Shown: piece after piece, positions 27,325-35,987 of the stretch | Layout: every line of letters begins with the position of its first letter | How positions within the stretch are numbered: position 1 is the stretch's first letter | Assembly (NCBI RefSeq): GCF_947500325.1 | Contig: NZ_CANMRQ010000001.1 | Coordinates: 64,001-128,000 of the forward strand | Length of the DNA stretch: 64,000 nucleotides | Direction of reading: 5' to 3' | From: an uncultured Lacinutrix sp. | GTDB taxonomy: Bacteria > Bacteroidota > Bacteroidia > Flavobacteriales > Flavobacteriaceae | The notes under the pieces: generated by a model | Seen by the model: only the letters and a program-made list of their open reading frames with translations | Told to the model about the DNA's origin: nothing | Database searches by the model: none | Program-made: the position numbers and the translations under genes

Positions 27325-30300
27325 CTAATTATAATTTTTAATAGTAATATCTTTATTAATATATATTAATATTTTTTTAGACACTTTAAATTCCATCTCT
27401 TCCAAAACATCATGATAGTCTTGAAGTTGATGTTGGTATTTAGGATTATGCAATCCTGTTTTATAATCAATAATTACAACTTCATTTTCATTATTAATAA
27501 TTAAACGGTCTGGTCTATAAATTTTGCCTGTCTTAGAAATAATATCGCGTTCATTATATACCGTATTACTTTCGGAATAATACTTTTTTAAATCTGGATG
27601 GTTTATTATTTGAAGTATTGAAACCCGAAGCGCATCTGCTTGTTCATTATTAATTACTCCAGAAGTTATAAAATCATTAATAGCAAAATCAACATCATTT
27701 TCTGTTTTAATATGCTCCATAATATCATGTAAAAGATTTCCTTTCTCAATGGCTTGCTCTTGATTTGTATCCCATAAATAGCCTGAATTTGTTATAACTT
27801 TAATATTATGATCTTGTTTAGCTGTAGATATAAATTCTTCTAATTCTATTGTTTCATTTTTATTATTTACTGCTTTAGTTATTGATCGCTTTTGAGAACC
27901 AAAACTATATTCCATTTTCGAATTATCCCAATGATTACTTTGCATCAAATAATTAATTAGCATTCCTGAATATGTATTAGGCTTAACAAAACCTTTAGAA
28001 TCAATGTCTTTTTTACCTATAACATATAATTGTTCTATTGGGCGAGTTAAAGCAACATATAATAAATTAACATTATCTAGTTCTAATTCTGCTTGATGTC
28101 TTTTATAAATATAATTTCCAACATCTCCATATAGCTCAAAATCTTTATTATAATTTAAAAGTGTATGCGTAAAACCTTTATACTTCTCAGCATCTAGTGC
28201 AATCCATTCTTTAGGTTCAATTTCTCTATAAATATCTAAATCTGCATACGGAAATATAACAACAGGAAATTCTAACCCTTTAGATTTATGAATCGTCATT
28301 ATTTGAATAGCGTCTTGATTTTGAGGCGACACAATACTTAAACTATCTTTCTTTTTCTCGAAATAGTCCAAAAATGATAAAACATCTGAAATATTTTTTT
28401 GAGAATACTCTAAAACCAAATCAAGATAAAATTGAATATAAGCATTAGAACTGTCTACTAATTTAAATTCGCGAACAATGGTTTCAACAACATCATAAAG
28501 TGCTTGCTGGATTATTATTTTTGAATTGATAAAGATTCCGAAAGACTCAAAACTTTTAAATAATTCAGTAAGCTCTATTTTTATATGGTTTTGAAAATAC
28601 TCATGCTTATCTTTTATAGAATACTTTTGAGCTAGAAAATCTAAAATAGAAAGTCTAGATTCACTATCATTTGGATTGACTAATAGTATTAAAAGATTAT
28701 TTACAAAATTAACTTCCGGTGAGTTACTAATTAGCATTGTTTCGCTAGAAGTAATTTTTAATCCTTTACTACTTAAAAATTCAGCAATAGCAATACCTTC
28801 TTTTTTCTTTCTAACTAGAATACAAATGTCTTTTAATGTATAACCATTTTCTAGACAAGAGTTAACACTTTCAAGAACCTCATTAGTGTATAAATCATTT
28901 CTATTTTCACCAGTATCAAAATCAATAAACTTAAGGTTAACATAGCCTTTCTCTTCTATAAAAAAATCTTGACTAGCATGTTTATATAAATTAGAATAAT
29001 CTAGATTCATAAACACTGTAGTAGATAAGAACTCAAAAAAACGATTATTAAAATCTACTATGTTCTCGAAACTACGATAGTTTGCAGGCAAGTTTTCAAG
29101 TTGTTTTTCTACATGAAATGGGTTGTCCTCATTAAATAAACCTATAAATTGTTCTGCTTTTCCGCCTCGCCATCTATAAATAGCTTGTTTGGCATCACCA
29201 ACCAACATTGCTGTCCCTTGTTCTCCTTTTATATTTTGCCCAGACAATGTATTCTCTACTAAAGGAATTAAGTTTCCCCATTGCATTTGCGATGTATCTT
29301 GAAATTCATCTATAAAATAATGTCGAAATTTTTCTCCCATTCGCTCATAAATAAAAGGAGTAGGTTGTCCACTAATTTCTTTACTTATAATGTTATTAAA
29401 TTCTGAAATAAGCATTTTATTCTGTTCTTCTTTTAAAATGTTTAGCTCTTTATTAATAACATTTAATACAGAAAGCGGTGTTAGGTTTTTATAAAAAGCA
29501 TTTAAAAACTTATAATTAAAAACAGCACGTTTAGTGTTATGGTATGCTTTTTCTATTTGCGGTAAGATAGACTCAATAATACTAGCTTTAGTTTCATCTA
29601 AAGTTTTATTATAAACCTTTATTCTCTCAGAAATATTATTCTCTAATTGATTATCGTATAATCTTGTAAAGTTTAATTCTCTAGCCTTTTTAAAATGATT
29701 GGGTAAAGTCCCTCGTGTAAAATCTGTAAAATCTAATCCGTTTTTTGTTATTAATTCTAAAACGCTTGTTGCACTATTGATAATATTTTTTTTAGAAGTC
29801 TCGATTTCGGAAATCAAAAGTTTTTTCAACTCTTTAAAATCATCTAAGGTTTTATCTTCTATAGTTTTTATAAACTCTAAGTCGTTTTCTTTAATAAGCA
29901 AATTTGCAATGCTATTAAAGTCTTTAGAGACATCCCAACTTTTATCATCATCTGCTTTTTCAATAGCAAAATCGACTAGAATTTTAGTTAGTCGTTTATC
30001 ACTTCCTGCTTTGGCTATTAAACTATCTACTGCTTCATTTAATAATGATTTCACGTCTAATTCAACTTCAAAATTTAGTGGCAACTTTAAATCGTAAGCA
30101 AAGGTTCTAATTAGGCGATGATTGAATCCATCTATTGTAGAAATATCAAATGCTGCATAATTATGCATTATAGTATTTAATATGATTTTTGATCTTTTAT
30201 GTAAAGTATCATCTTCAATAGGTAACTCTTCACAAATAGCTTTAAACATACTATTTGGAGTTTCTAAAATTTCTATATCTGAAAACAGTTTTAACATTTC

Positions 30301-30480
30301 TATAATCCTAGCTTTCATTTCACCTACGGCTTTATTTGTAAATGTGATAGCTAAAATGTGTTTAAACTGATAATTACTGGTAGAAGCAAATAGTATTTTG
30401 AGGTATTCTTTTACAAGTGTAAAGGTTTTTCCACTTCCGGCAGAAGCATCATAAACCCGAAAAGAATGTTGGTTTGGCAT
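27325..30480 (-). CDS. addA: AddA-like UvrD-family helicase-nuclease
   Basis: ATP-driven helicase and nuclease subunit of an AddAB-type break-resection complex. 1051 residues. Walker A ASAGSGKTFTLVKEYL at the very N-terminus; GVGEMKARI-type motif Ia; DEFQDTSQMQW (motif II); IMTIHKSKGLEFPVV (motif V), and LYVALTRPIEQLYV (motif VI). The C-terminal PD-(D/E)XK nuclease carries VVIIDYKTGL. Both helicase and nuclease therefore look active. It is shorter than B. subtilis AddA (1232). The partner AddB-like gene is at 21708; two unrelated genes separate them. Confidence 0.9.
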   Translation of the reverse strand: MPNQHSFRVYDASAGSGKTFTLVKEYLKILFASTSNYQFKHILAITFTNKAVGEMKARIIEMLKLFSDIEILETPNSMFKAICEELPIEDDTLHKRSKIILNTIMHNYAAFDISTIDGFNHRLIRTFAYDLKLPLNFEVELDVKSLLNEAVDSLIAKAGSDKRLTKILVDFAIEKADDDKSWDVSKDFNSIANLLIKENDLEFIKTIEDKTLDDFKELKKLLISEIETSKKNIINSATSVLELITKNGLDFTDFTRGTLPNHFKKARELNFTRLYDNQLENNISERIKVYNKTLDETKASIIESILPQIEKAYHNTKRAVFNYKFLNAFYKNLTPLSVLNVINKELNILKEEQNKMLISEFNNIISKEISGQPTPFIYERMGEKFRHYFIDEFQDTSQMQWGNLIPLVENTLSGQNIKGEQGTAMLVGDAKQAIYRWRGGKAEQFIGLFNEDNPFHVEKQLENLPANYRSFENIVDFNNRFFEFLSTTVFMNLDYSNLYKHASQDFFIEEKGYVNLKFIDFDTGENRNDLYTNEVLESVNSCLENGYTLKDICILVRKKKEGIAIAEFLSSKGLKITSSETMLISNSPEVNFVNNLLILLVNPNDSESRLSILDFLAQKYSIKDKHEYFQNHIKIELTELFKSFESFGIFINSKIIIQQALYDVVETIVREFKLVDSSNAYIQFYLDLVLEYSQKNISDVLSFLDYFEKKKDSLSIVSPQNQDAIQIMTIHKSKGLEFPVVIFPYADLDIYREIEPKEWIALDAEKYKGFTHTLLNYNKDFELYGDVGNYIYKRHQAELELDNVNLLYVALTRPIEQLYVIGKKDIDSKGFVKPNTYSGMLINYLMQSNHWDNSKMEYSFGSQKRSITKAVNNKNETIELEEFISTAKQDHNIKVITNSGYLWDTNQEQAIEKGNLLHDIMEHIKTENDVDFAINDFITSGVINNEQADALRVSILQIINHPDLKKYYSESNTVYNERDIISKTGKIYRPDRLIINNENEVVIIDYKTGLHNPKYQHQLQDYHDVLEEMEFKVSKKILIYINKDITIKNYN

Positions 30481-30563
30481 ACTATTTTACAATTTTGACA
30501 CAAGATAAAAACAATCAATCATTTGATAAGCATTTATTATTTTTAAATGAATGGTTTTATGTG

Positions 30564-30571
30564 TAAATTTG
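30564..30571 (+). promoter_or_regulatory. -7 box of sodB
   Basis: TAAATTTG, an exact TAnnTTTG, with TTTT at the -33 position 19 bases upstream. The predicted leader is about 30 bases. Confidence 0.55.
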
Positions 30572-30605
30572 AATAGAATTTTTTTAATAATAAAAACACA
30601 GAATT

Positions 30606-31214
30606 ATGGCTTTCGAATTACCGAAATTAAAATATGCATACGACGCTTTAGAACCAAATATAGATGCGCGTACAATGGAAATACACCATTCTAAACACCA
30701 TAATGGTTATACCTCTAAATTAAATGCTGCAATTGAAGGCACAGATTTAAATGGAAAAACTATTGAAGATATATTAACTAATCTTGATATGGATAATAAG
30801 GCTGTTAGAAATAATGGTGGTGGATTCTACAACCACTCTTTATTTTGGGAAGTAATGAATCCAGAAGGAAAAGGGCGTTTATCTGGTGAATTAAAAGATG
30901 CTATTGAAGCAGCTTATGGTTCTTTTGATGCTTTTAAAGATGCATTTAGTAAAGCTGCAGCAACTCAATTTGGATCTGGTTGGGCTTGGCTATGTGTTCA
31001 TAAAGGAGGAAAAGTAGAAGTTTGTTCTACACCAAACCAAGACAATCCATTAATGCCAGGAGGAACTTGTGGAGGAACACCAATCTTAGGCTTAGATGTA
31101 TGGGAGCATGCTTATTATTTAAACTATCAAAATAGAAGACCTGATTATATTGAAGCTTTCTTTAATGTAATTAACTGGAATGAAGTAGAAAGACGTTATG
31201 CTGAAGCAAAATAG
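30606..31214 (+). CDS. sodB: Superoxide dismutase, Fe/Mn type
   Basis: Disproportionates superoxide; cytosolic. 202 residues. Metal ligands: His27 (EIHHSKHH), a His in [11 protein letters not shown], and the Asp and His of [19 protein letters not shown]. Sequence alone does not settle iron or manganese; the Bacteroidota enzymes are often cambialistic. It has its own promoter and a strong terminator, so it is monocistronic. It is divergent from the AddA-like gene. Confidence 0.95.
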   Translation: MAFELPKLKYAYDALEPNIDARTMEIHHSKHHNGYTSKLNAAIEGTDLNGKTIEDILTNLDMDNKAVRNNGGGFYNHSLFWEVMNPEGKGRLSGELKDAIEAAYGSFDAFKDAFSKAAATQFGSGWAWLCVHKGGKVEVCSTPNQDNPLMPGGTCGGTPILGLDVWEHAYYLNYQNRRPDYIEAFFNVINWNEVERRYAEAK

Positions 31215-31233
31215 TCAAAAACAATAATATATT

Positions 31234-31267
31234 AAAAAAGCAGATTCGTTTGAATCTGCTTTTTTTT
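31234..31267 (+). terminator. Terminator of sodB
   Basis: A 14-bp stem (AGCAGATTC arms, 31234-31247 with 31252-31265), loop GTTT, and a run of T after it. Confidence 0.88.
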
Positions 31268-31300
31268 ATACACTTAAAATTTAATTTGCTGGGTTTCTTT

Positions 31301-31377
31301 TAAAATAAAAAAGGTGAACGAGAGTTCACCTTTTTTGCCCCAAATCTACCATGAACTTAACCTACTTATGTTATGGT
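31301..31377 (-). ncRNA. Candidate small RNA, copy 1 (Flavo-1-like?)
   Basis: One of two perfect 77-bp direct copies between sodB and the PurF-like gene. On the minus strand it starts ACCATAACATAAG, pairs ACCAT with ATGGT to form a first hairpin, runs through a short GATTTGGGGC linker, and ends in a 13-bp terminator hairpin (31307-31319 with 31324-31336) followed by T. An exact TATATTTG box lies at 31383-31390, giving a start at about 31377, the first base of the conserved unit. Size, place and structure recall the Flavo-1 RNA motif, but I cannot check the covariance model. No ORF lies inside. Confidence 0.65.
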
Positions 31378-31382
31378 AAGCT

Positions 31383-31390
31383 CAAATATA
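31383..31390 (-). promoter_or_regulatory. -7 box of small RNA copy 1
   Basis: Minus strand TATATTTG, exact TAnnTTTG, placing the start of transcription at about 31377, precisely where the 77-bp conserved unit begins. Confidence 0.55.
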
Positions 31391-31529
31391 ACGAGAACAA
31401 ATTTGATTTATTGTTTTTTTAGACAAAAAGCATAAAAATCTGATAAAGTGTGTTTTATCGATGCGATAGAATAATTTAAGACTGTATTAGATGAAAAGCA
31501 CTGTTGAAAATAGAGATTAAAAAACAATA

Positions 31530-31606
31530 TAAAATAAAAAAGGTGAACGAGAGTTCACCTTTTTTGCCCCAAATCTACCATGAACTTAACCTACTTATGT
31601 TATGGT
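31530..31606 (-). ncRNA. Candidate small RNA, copy 2
   Basis: Identical over 77 bp to copy 1, 229 bp away, with the same orientation and the same terminator hairpin (31536-31548 with 31553-31565). Flanks have diverged, but upstream traces of the same promoter region remain: TAAATTTA stands where copy 1 has TATATTTG, and TTTTAGAC(T/A)AAAAGC appears in both about 45 bp upstream. It therefore looks like a duplicated gene whose RNA body is kept constant while its flanks drift. Confidence 0.6.
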
Positions 31607-31690
31607 GATTTAAATTTATAGTAATTTAATTTTCCTAGGAAATCTTTTAGACTAAAAGCACCTATTTCTGTTTAAGTGATTAATTACTAG

Positions 31691-33589
31691 TTAATAAGCT
31701 CGCTCTTTATTTCCTTCATAAAAATTAATAAAAGCTCTATTAACTACTCTATTACCTCCAACTGTTGGATAATTTCCAGTAAAATACCAGTCTCCTAAAT
31801 TATCTGGACACGCCATATGAAGGTTTTCTACTGGTTGAAAAATAATTTCAACTTCTGCATTTACAGATTCATCACTCAATAACTCAGAAATTTTTGCCGA
31901 AATTTGCTCTGGTGTAAATTGATCATAAATTTCTTTCACAAAATTCTTAACATCCTTATCTGCCAAGTCAACTTGCTTCTTACATTTAGCATATACTTCT
32001 TCCACTAAATGATATTTATTATTATCTTTCAATAAAGCCAATGCAGCATTAAAAGCAACTAATGTTTCCAAATTAGCCATATCTATACCATAACAATCTG
32101 GGTAACGTATTTGCGGTGCAGAAGATACAACAACAATCTTTTTAGGATGTAGCCTATCCATCATTTTAATAATACTCTTTTTTAAGGTTGTCCCGCGAAC
32201 AATACTATCATCTATAATAACTAAATTATCTGTTGGTTTTATAACGCCGTATGTAACATCATAAACGTGCGCTACTAAATCATCACGACTACTATCTTCT
32301 GTTATAAATGTCCTTAGCTTAACATCTTTAATTGCAATTTTTTCTATACGAGGTCTTTCTTTTAAAATATCTATTACCTGTTCTTTAGATAATTTTCCAT
32401 TTCCATCTAAAATTGCTTGTGTTTTTCGCTCATTTAAATACTCTTCAACAGTTTCTATCATTCCAAAGAATGATGTTTCTGCCGTATTTGGTATATATGA
32501 AAAAACACTATTTGCAGTATCATTGCCTATAGCTTTTAATACTTCTGGCATTAACAATCTACCAAGCATTTTTCGTTCTTGATATATTTCTGCATCACTA
32601 CCTCTAGAAAAATAAATACGCTCAAAAGAACAAGCTTTTCGTTCTAATGGCTCTAATATTTTCTTAATAGAAACTGAGCCTGATTTTTTAGTAATTATTG
32701 CATGACCTGGATCTAATTCCTTAACATCATCGAATGCTACATTAAAAACCGTTTGAATTACTGGACGCTCTGAAGCAACAACAACCACTTCATCATCTTT
32801 GTAATAATATACTGGGCGAATACCTGCTGGATCACGTAATACAAAAGAATCTCCATGACCTAAAAGACCTGCCATTGCGTATCCGCCATCCCAATTTTTT
32901 GCTGCTCTTCTTAAAATCTTTCCAACTTTTAAACGCTTAGCTATTAATGGAGAACATTCGTTTTTATTATAGCCTTCTTTTTTTAAATCTTTATAAATTT
33001 TACTCACTGCGTCATCAAGAAAATGCCCTATTTTCTCCATGATTGTAATTGTATCTGTATACTCTTTTGGATGTTGACCAAGTTCAACTAAATTGCTAAA
33101 TAACTCTTTAACATTAGTCATGTTAAAGTTACCTGCTAAAATTAAATTTCTATGCTGCCAGTTATTTTGTCTTAAAAACGGATGTACACTTTCTACACTA
33201 TTTTTTCCAAAAGTTCCATAACGTACATGACCTAAAAGAACTTCTCCAATATATGGTATGTTCTGTTTTTGCAATGCTACATCATCATTATATTCTGGAT
33301 GCGCAGTAAGCTCATTATTAATACGTTCATTAATTTGAGCAAAAATATCTTGAATGGGTTGCTGTTCTATAGAACGTACTCTACTTATATAACGTTCTCC
33401 TGGTTTAGTATCTAATTTAATACTAGCAAAACCAGCACCGTCTTGACCACGATTGTGCTGTTTTTCCATCATTAAATACATTTTGTTTACACCGTAAAAT
33501 GCACTTCCATATTTTTCTTTATAATACTCTAATGGTTTTAAAAGTCTAATATGTGCAATACCGCACTCGTGTTTTAAAGCATCACTCAT
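31691..33589 (-). CDS. Amidophosphoribosyltransferase-family protein, long form
   Basis: 632 residues, well over the roughly 500 of PurF. The N-terminal Ntn-glutaminase has Cys9 after a short propeptide-like leader (ALKHECGIAHIR), and HNRGQDGAGFA and GHVRYGTFG follow as in PurF. The C-terminal phosphoribosyltransferase domain has the PRPP loop LVIIDDSIVRGTTL. The extra residues are mainly insertions in the glutaminase domain and a C-terminal tail of about 100 residues. It would make phosphoribosylamine from PRPP and glutamine, but whether it is the only PurF or a paralogue cannot be seen here. The leader upstream is unusually rich in CAA repeats. purN lies 2.4 kb upstream. Confidence 0.85.
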   Translation of the reverse strand: MSDALKHECGIAHIRLLKPLEYYKEKYGSAFYGVNKMYLMMEKQHNRGQDGAGFASIKLDTKPGERYISRVRSIEQQPIQDIFAQINERINNELTAHPEYNDDVALQKQNIPYIGEVLLGHVRYGTFGKNSVESVHPFLRQNNWQHRNLILAGNFNMTNVKELFSNLVELGQHPKEYTDTITIMEKIGHFLDDAVSKIYKDLKKEGYNKNECSPLIAKRLKVGKILRRAAKNWDGGYAMAGLLGHGDSFVLRDPAGIRPVYYYKDDEVVVVASERPVIQTVFNVAFDDVKELDPGHAIITKKSGSVSIKKILEPLERKACSFERIYFSRGSDAEIYQERKMLGRLLMPEVLKAIGNDTANSVFSYIPNTAETSFFGMIETVEEYLNERKTQAILDGNGKLSKEQVIDILKERPRIEKIAIKDVKLRTFITEDSSRDDLVAHVYDVTYGVIKPTDNLVIIDDSIVRGTTLKKSIIKMMDRLHPKKIVVVSSAPQIRYPDCYGIDMANLETLVAFNAALALLKDNNKYHLVEEVYAKCKKQVDLADKDVKNFVKEIYDQFTPEQISAKISELLSDESVNAEVEIIFQPVENLHMACPDNLGDWYFTGNYPTVGGNRVVNRAFINFYEGNKERAY

Positions 33590-33640
33590 TGTTGTTGTTG
33601 TTGTGTTGTGAGTTGTTTGTTAAATATATATTCTAAATAA

Positions 33641-33672
33641 AAAACGCGCTCAAAATTTGAGCGCGTCTTTTT
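33641..33672 (-). terminator. Terminator of the PfkB kinase gene
   Basis: ACGCGCTC/GAGCGCGT stem (33644-33654 with 33656-33666, A/T pairs closing the loop) followed on the minus strand by TTTTTTATTT. It separates the kinase from the PurF-like gene. Confidence 0.8.
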
Positions 33673-34597
33673 ATGTTAATTCAATTTCGAATTGTGTTAA
33701 ATCCTTGAACTGCTGTAAGCGTTTATGTACTTCACTACTTGTTAGACTCTCCATTCGCTCTGTACCAAATTTCTCTACACAGAAAGACGCCAATGTTGAA
33801 CCATAAATTACTGCGTTTTTCATATTCTCAAAAGATGTATCTCCTGTTTTTGCCAAATACCCTGCAAAACCACCAGCAAATGTATCTCCTGCTCCTGTTG
33901 GATCAAAAACCGCTTCTAAAGGTAATGCCGGAGCATAGAATACACTATCATCATGAAATAATAAGGCACCATGTTCTCCTTTTTTAATTACCACATATTT
34001 TGGACCCATTTCGTGAATTTTTCTAGCCGCAACCACTAAAGAGTATTCCCCTGTTAATTGTCTTGCTTCTTCATCATTAATGGTAATAACATCAACATTT
34101 TTAATAACTGAAAGTAAATCGTCTAAAGCAATGTCCATCCAGAAATTCATAGTATCTAAAATTGCTAACTTAGGTTTTTTAGACATTTGATTTAATACAC
34201 CTTGCTGTACTATTGGGTGTAAGTTTCCTAACATTACAATGTCTGCATCTTTATAATCTTCTGGAACTATTGGGTTAAAATGCTCTAATACATTTAACTC
34301 TGTTGCTAAAGTATCACGAGAATTCATATCGTTATGATATTTTCCACTCCAAAAGAAAGTCTTACCATCTTTTACAATTTCTACACCATCAATATTTAAA
34401 TTCTTACTTGTTAAAAGATCTAAATGTTCTTGTGGGAAATCACCACCAACTACAGATACTAAAGCTGCATCTACATTAAAATTTGAAGCAGATAAACCAA
34501 TATATGTTGCTGCTCCTCCTAATATCTTATCTGTTTTTCCAAAAGGTGTTTCAATAGCATCAAATGCTACAGTACCTACCACTACTAATTTGCTCAT
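33671..34597 (-). CDS. PfkB-family carbohydrate/nucleoside kinase
   Basis: 308 residues, ribokinase fold. N-terminal GGAATYIGLSASNF near residue 28 and the C-terminal anion-hole signature DPTGAGDTFAGGFAGYLA define the family. It phosphorylates a sugar or nucleoside with ATP; adenosine kinase, ribokinase and inosine-guanosine kinase all share these motifs. Its position next to a PurF-like gene suggests a nucleoside or ribose substrate, but that is only context. The promoter is close to consensus. Confidence 0.85.
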   Translation of the reverse strand: MSKLVVVGTVAFDAIETPFGKTDKILGGAATYIGLSASNFNVDAALVSVVGGDFPQEHLDLLTSKNLNIDGVEIVKDGKTFFWSGKYHNDMNSRDTLATELNVLEHFNPIVPEDYKDADIVMLGNLHPIVQQGVLNQMSKKPKLAILDTMNFWMDIALDDLLSVIKNVDVITINDEEARQLTGEYSLVVAARKIHEMGPKYVVIKKGEHGALLFHDDSVFYAPALPLEAVFDPTGAGDTFAGGFAGYLAKTGDTSFENMKNAVIYGSTLASFCVEKFGTERMESLTSSEVHKRLQQFKDLTQFEIELT

Positions 34598-34618
34598 AAA
34601 GCGTTTTAAAATTTAGTG

Positions 34619-34648
34619 CAAATATACAGTCTTTAATTACAATCTCAA
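34619..34648 (-). promoter_or_regulatory. Consensus promoter of the PfkB kinase
   Basis: Minus strand: TTG (34648-34646), 19-base spacer, TATATTTG (34626-34619). Exact spacing and -7 box; predicted leader about 16 bases. Confidence 0.75.
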
Positions 34649-34654
34649 GTTTTT

Positions 34655-35272
34655 TTATTCTTGTGATACAATACTAGAATGAGATTGTTTAATTGTCGCT
34701 TTTAATTCTGAAAATGTTTTAAATGGCCCTTTAATTAAAAGACTGTTTACAACAAAAGCAGGAAGATTCCCTTCTGGATCTAAAAACAATTGCTGTGTTA
34801 CTATAGTTTTAGCACCCTTTTCTTCTAAAAGCCAATATCCCATTACTGTTTTAATTCTTATAGTCTTTTCTTTTAAGGGTAATGCATTGGGTAAACTTTC
34901 TAATGTGAGTTTTATCTTTTTATTAGACAATTTTTCTACTGTTAAAAGCGTAATAATATCTCTGTCTTTTATTGGCCATGGTAATTGTTTATGTGCATAA
35001 AAAACATGTTCACTATCTGATATTGATTTCACATAATAGCTAACACCTGCTTCGCAATTAGTAGTATAATCTGGAGCTTCAAGTAATTCTGCTAATACAT
35101 TATCTATTCTTGTTTCAATTATTGTTGTTGCCTTATATTCATCAAAATTGATATTCTCAATAGCACGCGTATAAATTTGTATGTTGTTTTCGTTTTTTTT
35201 TAGTTTCCATTCGTTTTGAGAAAAACTTAGTAATGGAATTAATAACAAATAAACTAAAGGTGTTTTCAACAT
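34655..35272 (-). CDS. Exported START/SRPBCC-domain protein
   Basis: 205 residues. A signal peptide (MLKTPLVYLLLIPLLSFSQ) is followed by a START-like fold: NNIQIYTRAIENINFDEYKA at the N-terminus of the domain, PWPIKDRDIITLL in the middle, and a C-terminal helix. Such proteins bind lipids or hydrophobic ligands in a helix-grip cavity. It is exported, probably to the periplasm. I cannot name a ligand. It lies between the PfkB kinase and rnhA, and has no obvious operon with either. Confidence 0.8.
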   Translation of the reverse strand: MLKTPLVYLLLIPLLSFSQNEWKLKKNENNIQIYTRAIENINFDEYKATTIIETRIDNVLAELLEAPDYTTNCEAGVSYYVKSISDSEHVFYAHKQLPWPIKDRDIITLLTVEKLSNKKIKLTLESLPNALPLKEKTIRIKTVMGYWLLEEKGAKTIVTQQLFLDPEGNLPAFVVNSLLIKGPFKTFSELKATIKQSHSSIVSQE

Positions 35273-35345
35273 AACAATTCTTTTTTTTAATTGTTTTAGT
35301 TGTTAGATTTTACGATTCATTACAACACCACATGTTAAATAGACA

Positions 35346-35987
35346 TTATTTTCGGCCAAAATCTGCTGGGATTTCTCCCCAAGCTTTAGTTTCCCATTTT
35401 ACAATAGTAGTTTTATATTCATTCTCTTTTAACCAAGTCACAGCACGATCTACCAAATCATATACTGGTTTGTTTTTTTTATTCCGTTCTAATTTAGAAT
35501 TACAAGTTTGTTTTCGCACCCAACTCATAGCTGTTCTAGAATCTGTATATATAATACGATTACTATTATGTTTTTTTAGATAACTTAAACCATGAACTAA
35601 AGCTAGAAACTCTCCTAAATTATTTGTTCCTTCTGGAAAAGGACCTTGAATGAATAATTGTTTTTTTGTTTTAGTATCTACACCTCTATATTCCATAATA
35701 CCTGGATTACCACTAGAAGCTGCATCAACTGCTATAGAATTATAATTAGGCTGTCCTATTTTTTTTAATTGCTCGTCTGTAAGCTCACTCGTAAATGTTT
35801 TATTCTTACCAACATAATCAAAATAGTTTCCTTTAAGGGCTTTTTTAGCAGCATCAAATGTACTAAAAGACTTGTATTGCGCACCTTCAAAATCTTTTAT
35901 TTGAGCCTTACAATCATTCCAAGATTCAAAAACACCTGTATGATGCCCTTTCCAAACTGTATAATATTTTTTCTTCTTTTTACTCAT
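35346..35987 (-). CDS. rnhA: Ribonuclease H with N-terminal viroplasmin-like hybrid-binding domain
   Basis: 213 residues. The N-terminal domain (about 8-50; YYTVWKGHHTGVFESWNDCK) is the caulimovirus/RNase H1 hybrid-binding fold that grips RNA-DNA duplexes. The catalytic domain (about 75-213) has Asp in IAVDAASSGNPG, Glu in GEFLALVHG, Asp in YTDSRTAMSW, and the later acidic residue near the C-terminus. It removes RNA primers and R-loops. It overlaps purN by 8 bp, so they are translated from one mRNA. Confidence 0.9.
   Translation of the reverse strand: MSKKKKKYYTVWKGHHTGVFESWNDCKAQIKDFEGAQYKSFSTFDAAKKALKGNYFDYVGKNKTFTSELTDEQLKKIGQPNYNSIAVDAASSGNPGIMEYRGVDTKTKKQLFIQGPFPEGTNNLGEFLALVHGLSYLKKHNSNRIIYTDSRTAMSWVRKQTCNSKLERNKKNKPVYDLVDRAVTWLKENEYKTTIVKWETKAWGEIPADFGRK

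Noticed and set aside
9325-30480. Defence island made of recJ and AddAB-like genes
   Set aside because: They are 10 kb apart, have housekeeping neighbours, and there is no phage, transposon or toxin gene near them.
31301-31606. Possible CRISPR or transposon ends in the two 77-bp direct copies
   Set aside because: Only two copies, 152 bp of unlike spacer, and an internal terminator hairpin; no cas genes, no transposase and no target-site duplication.
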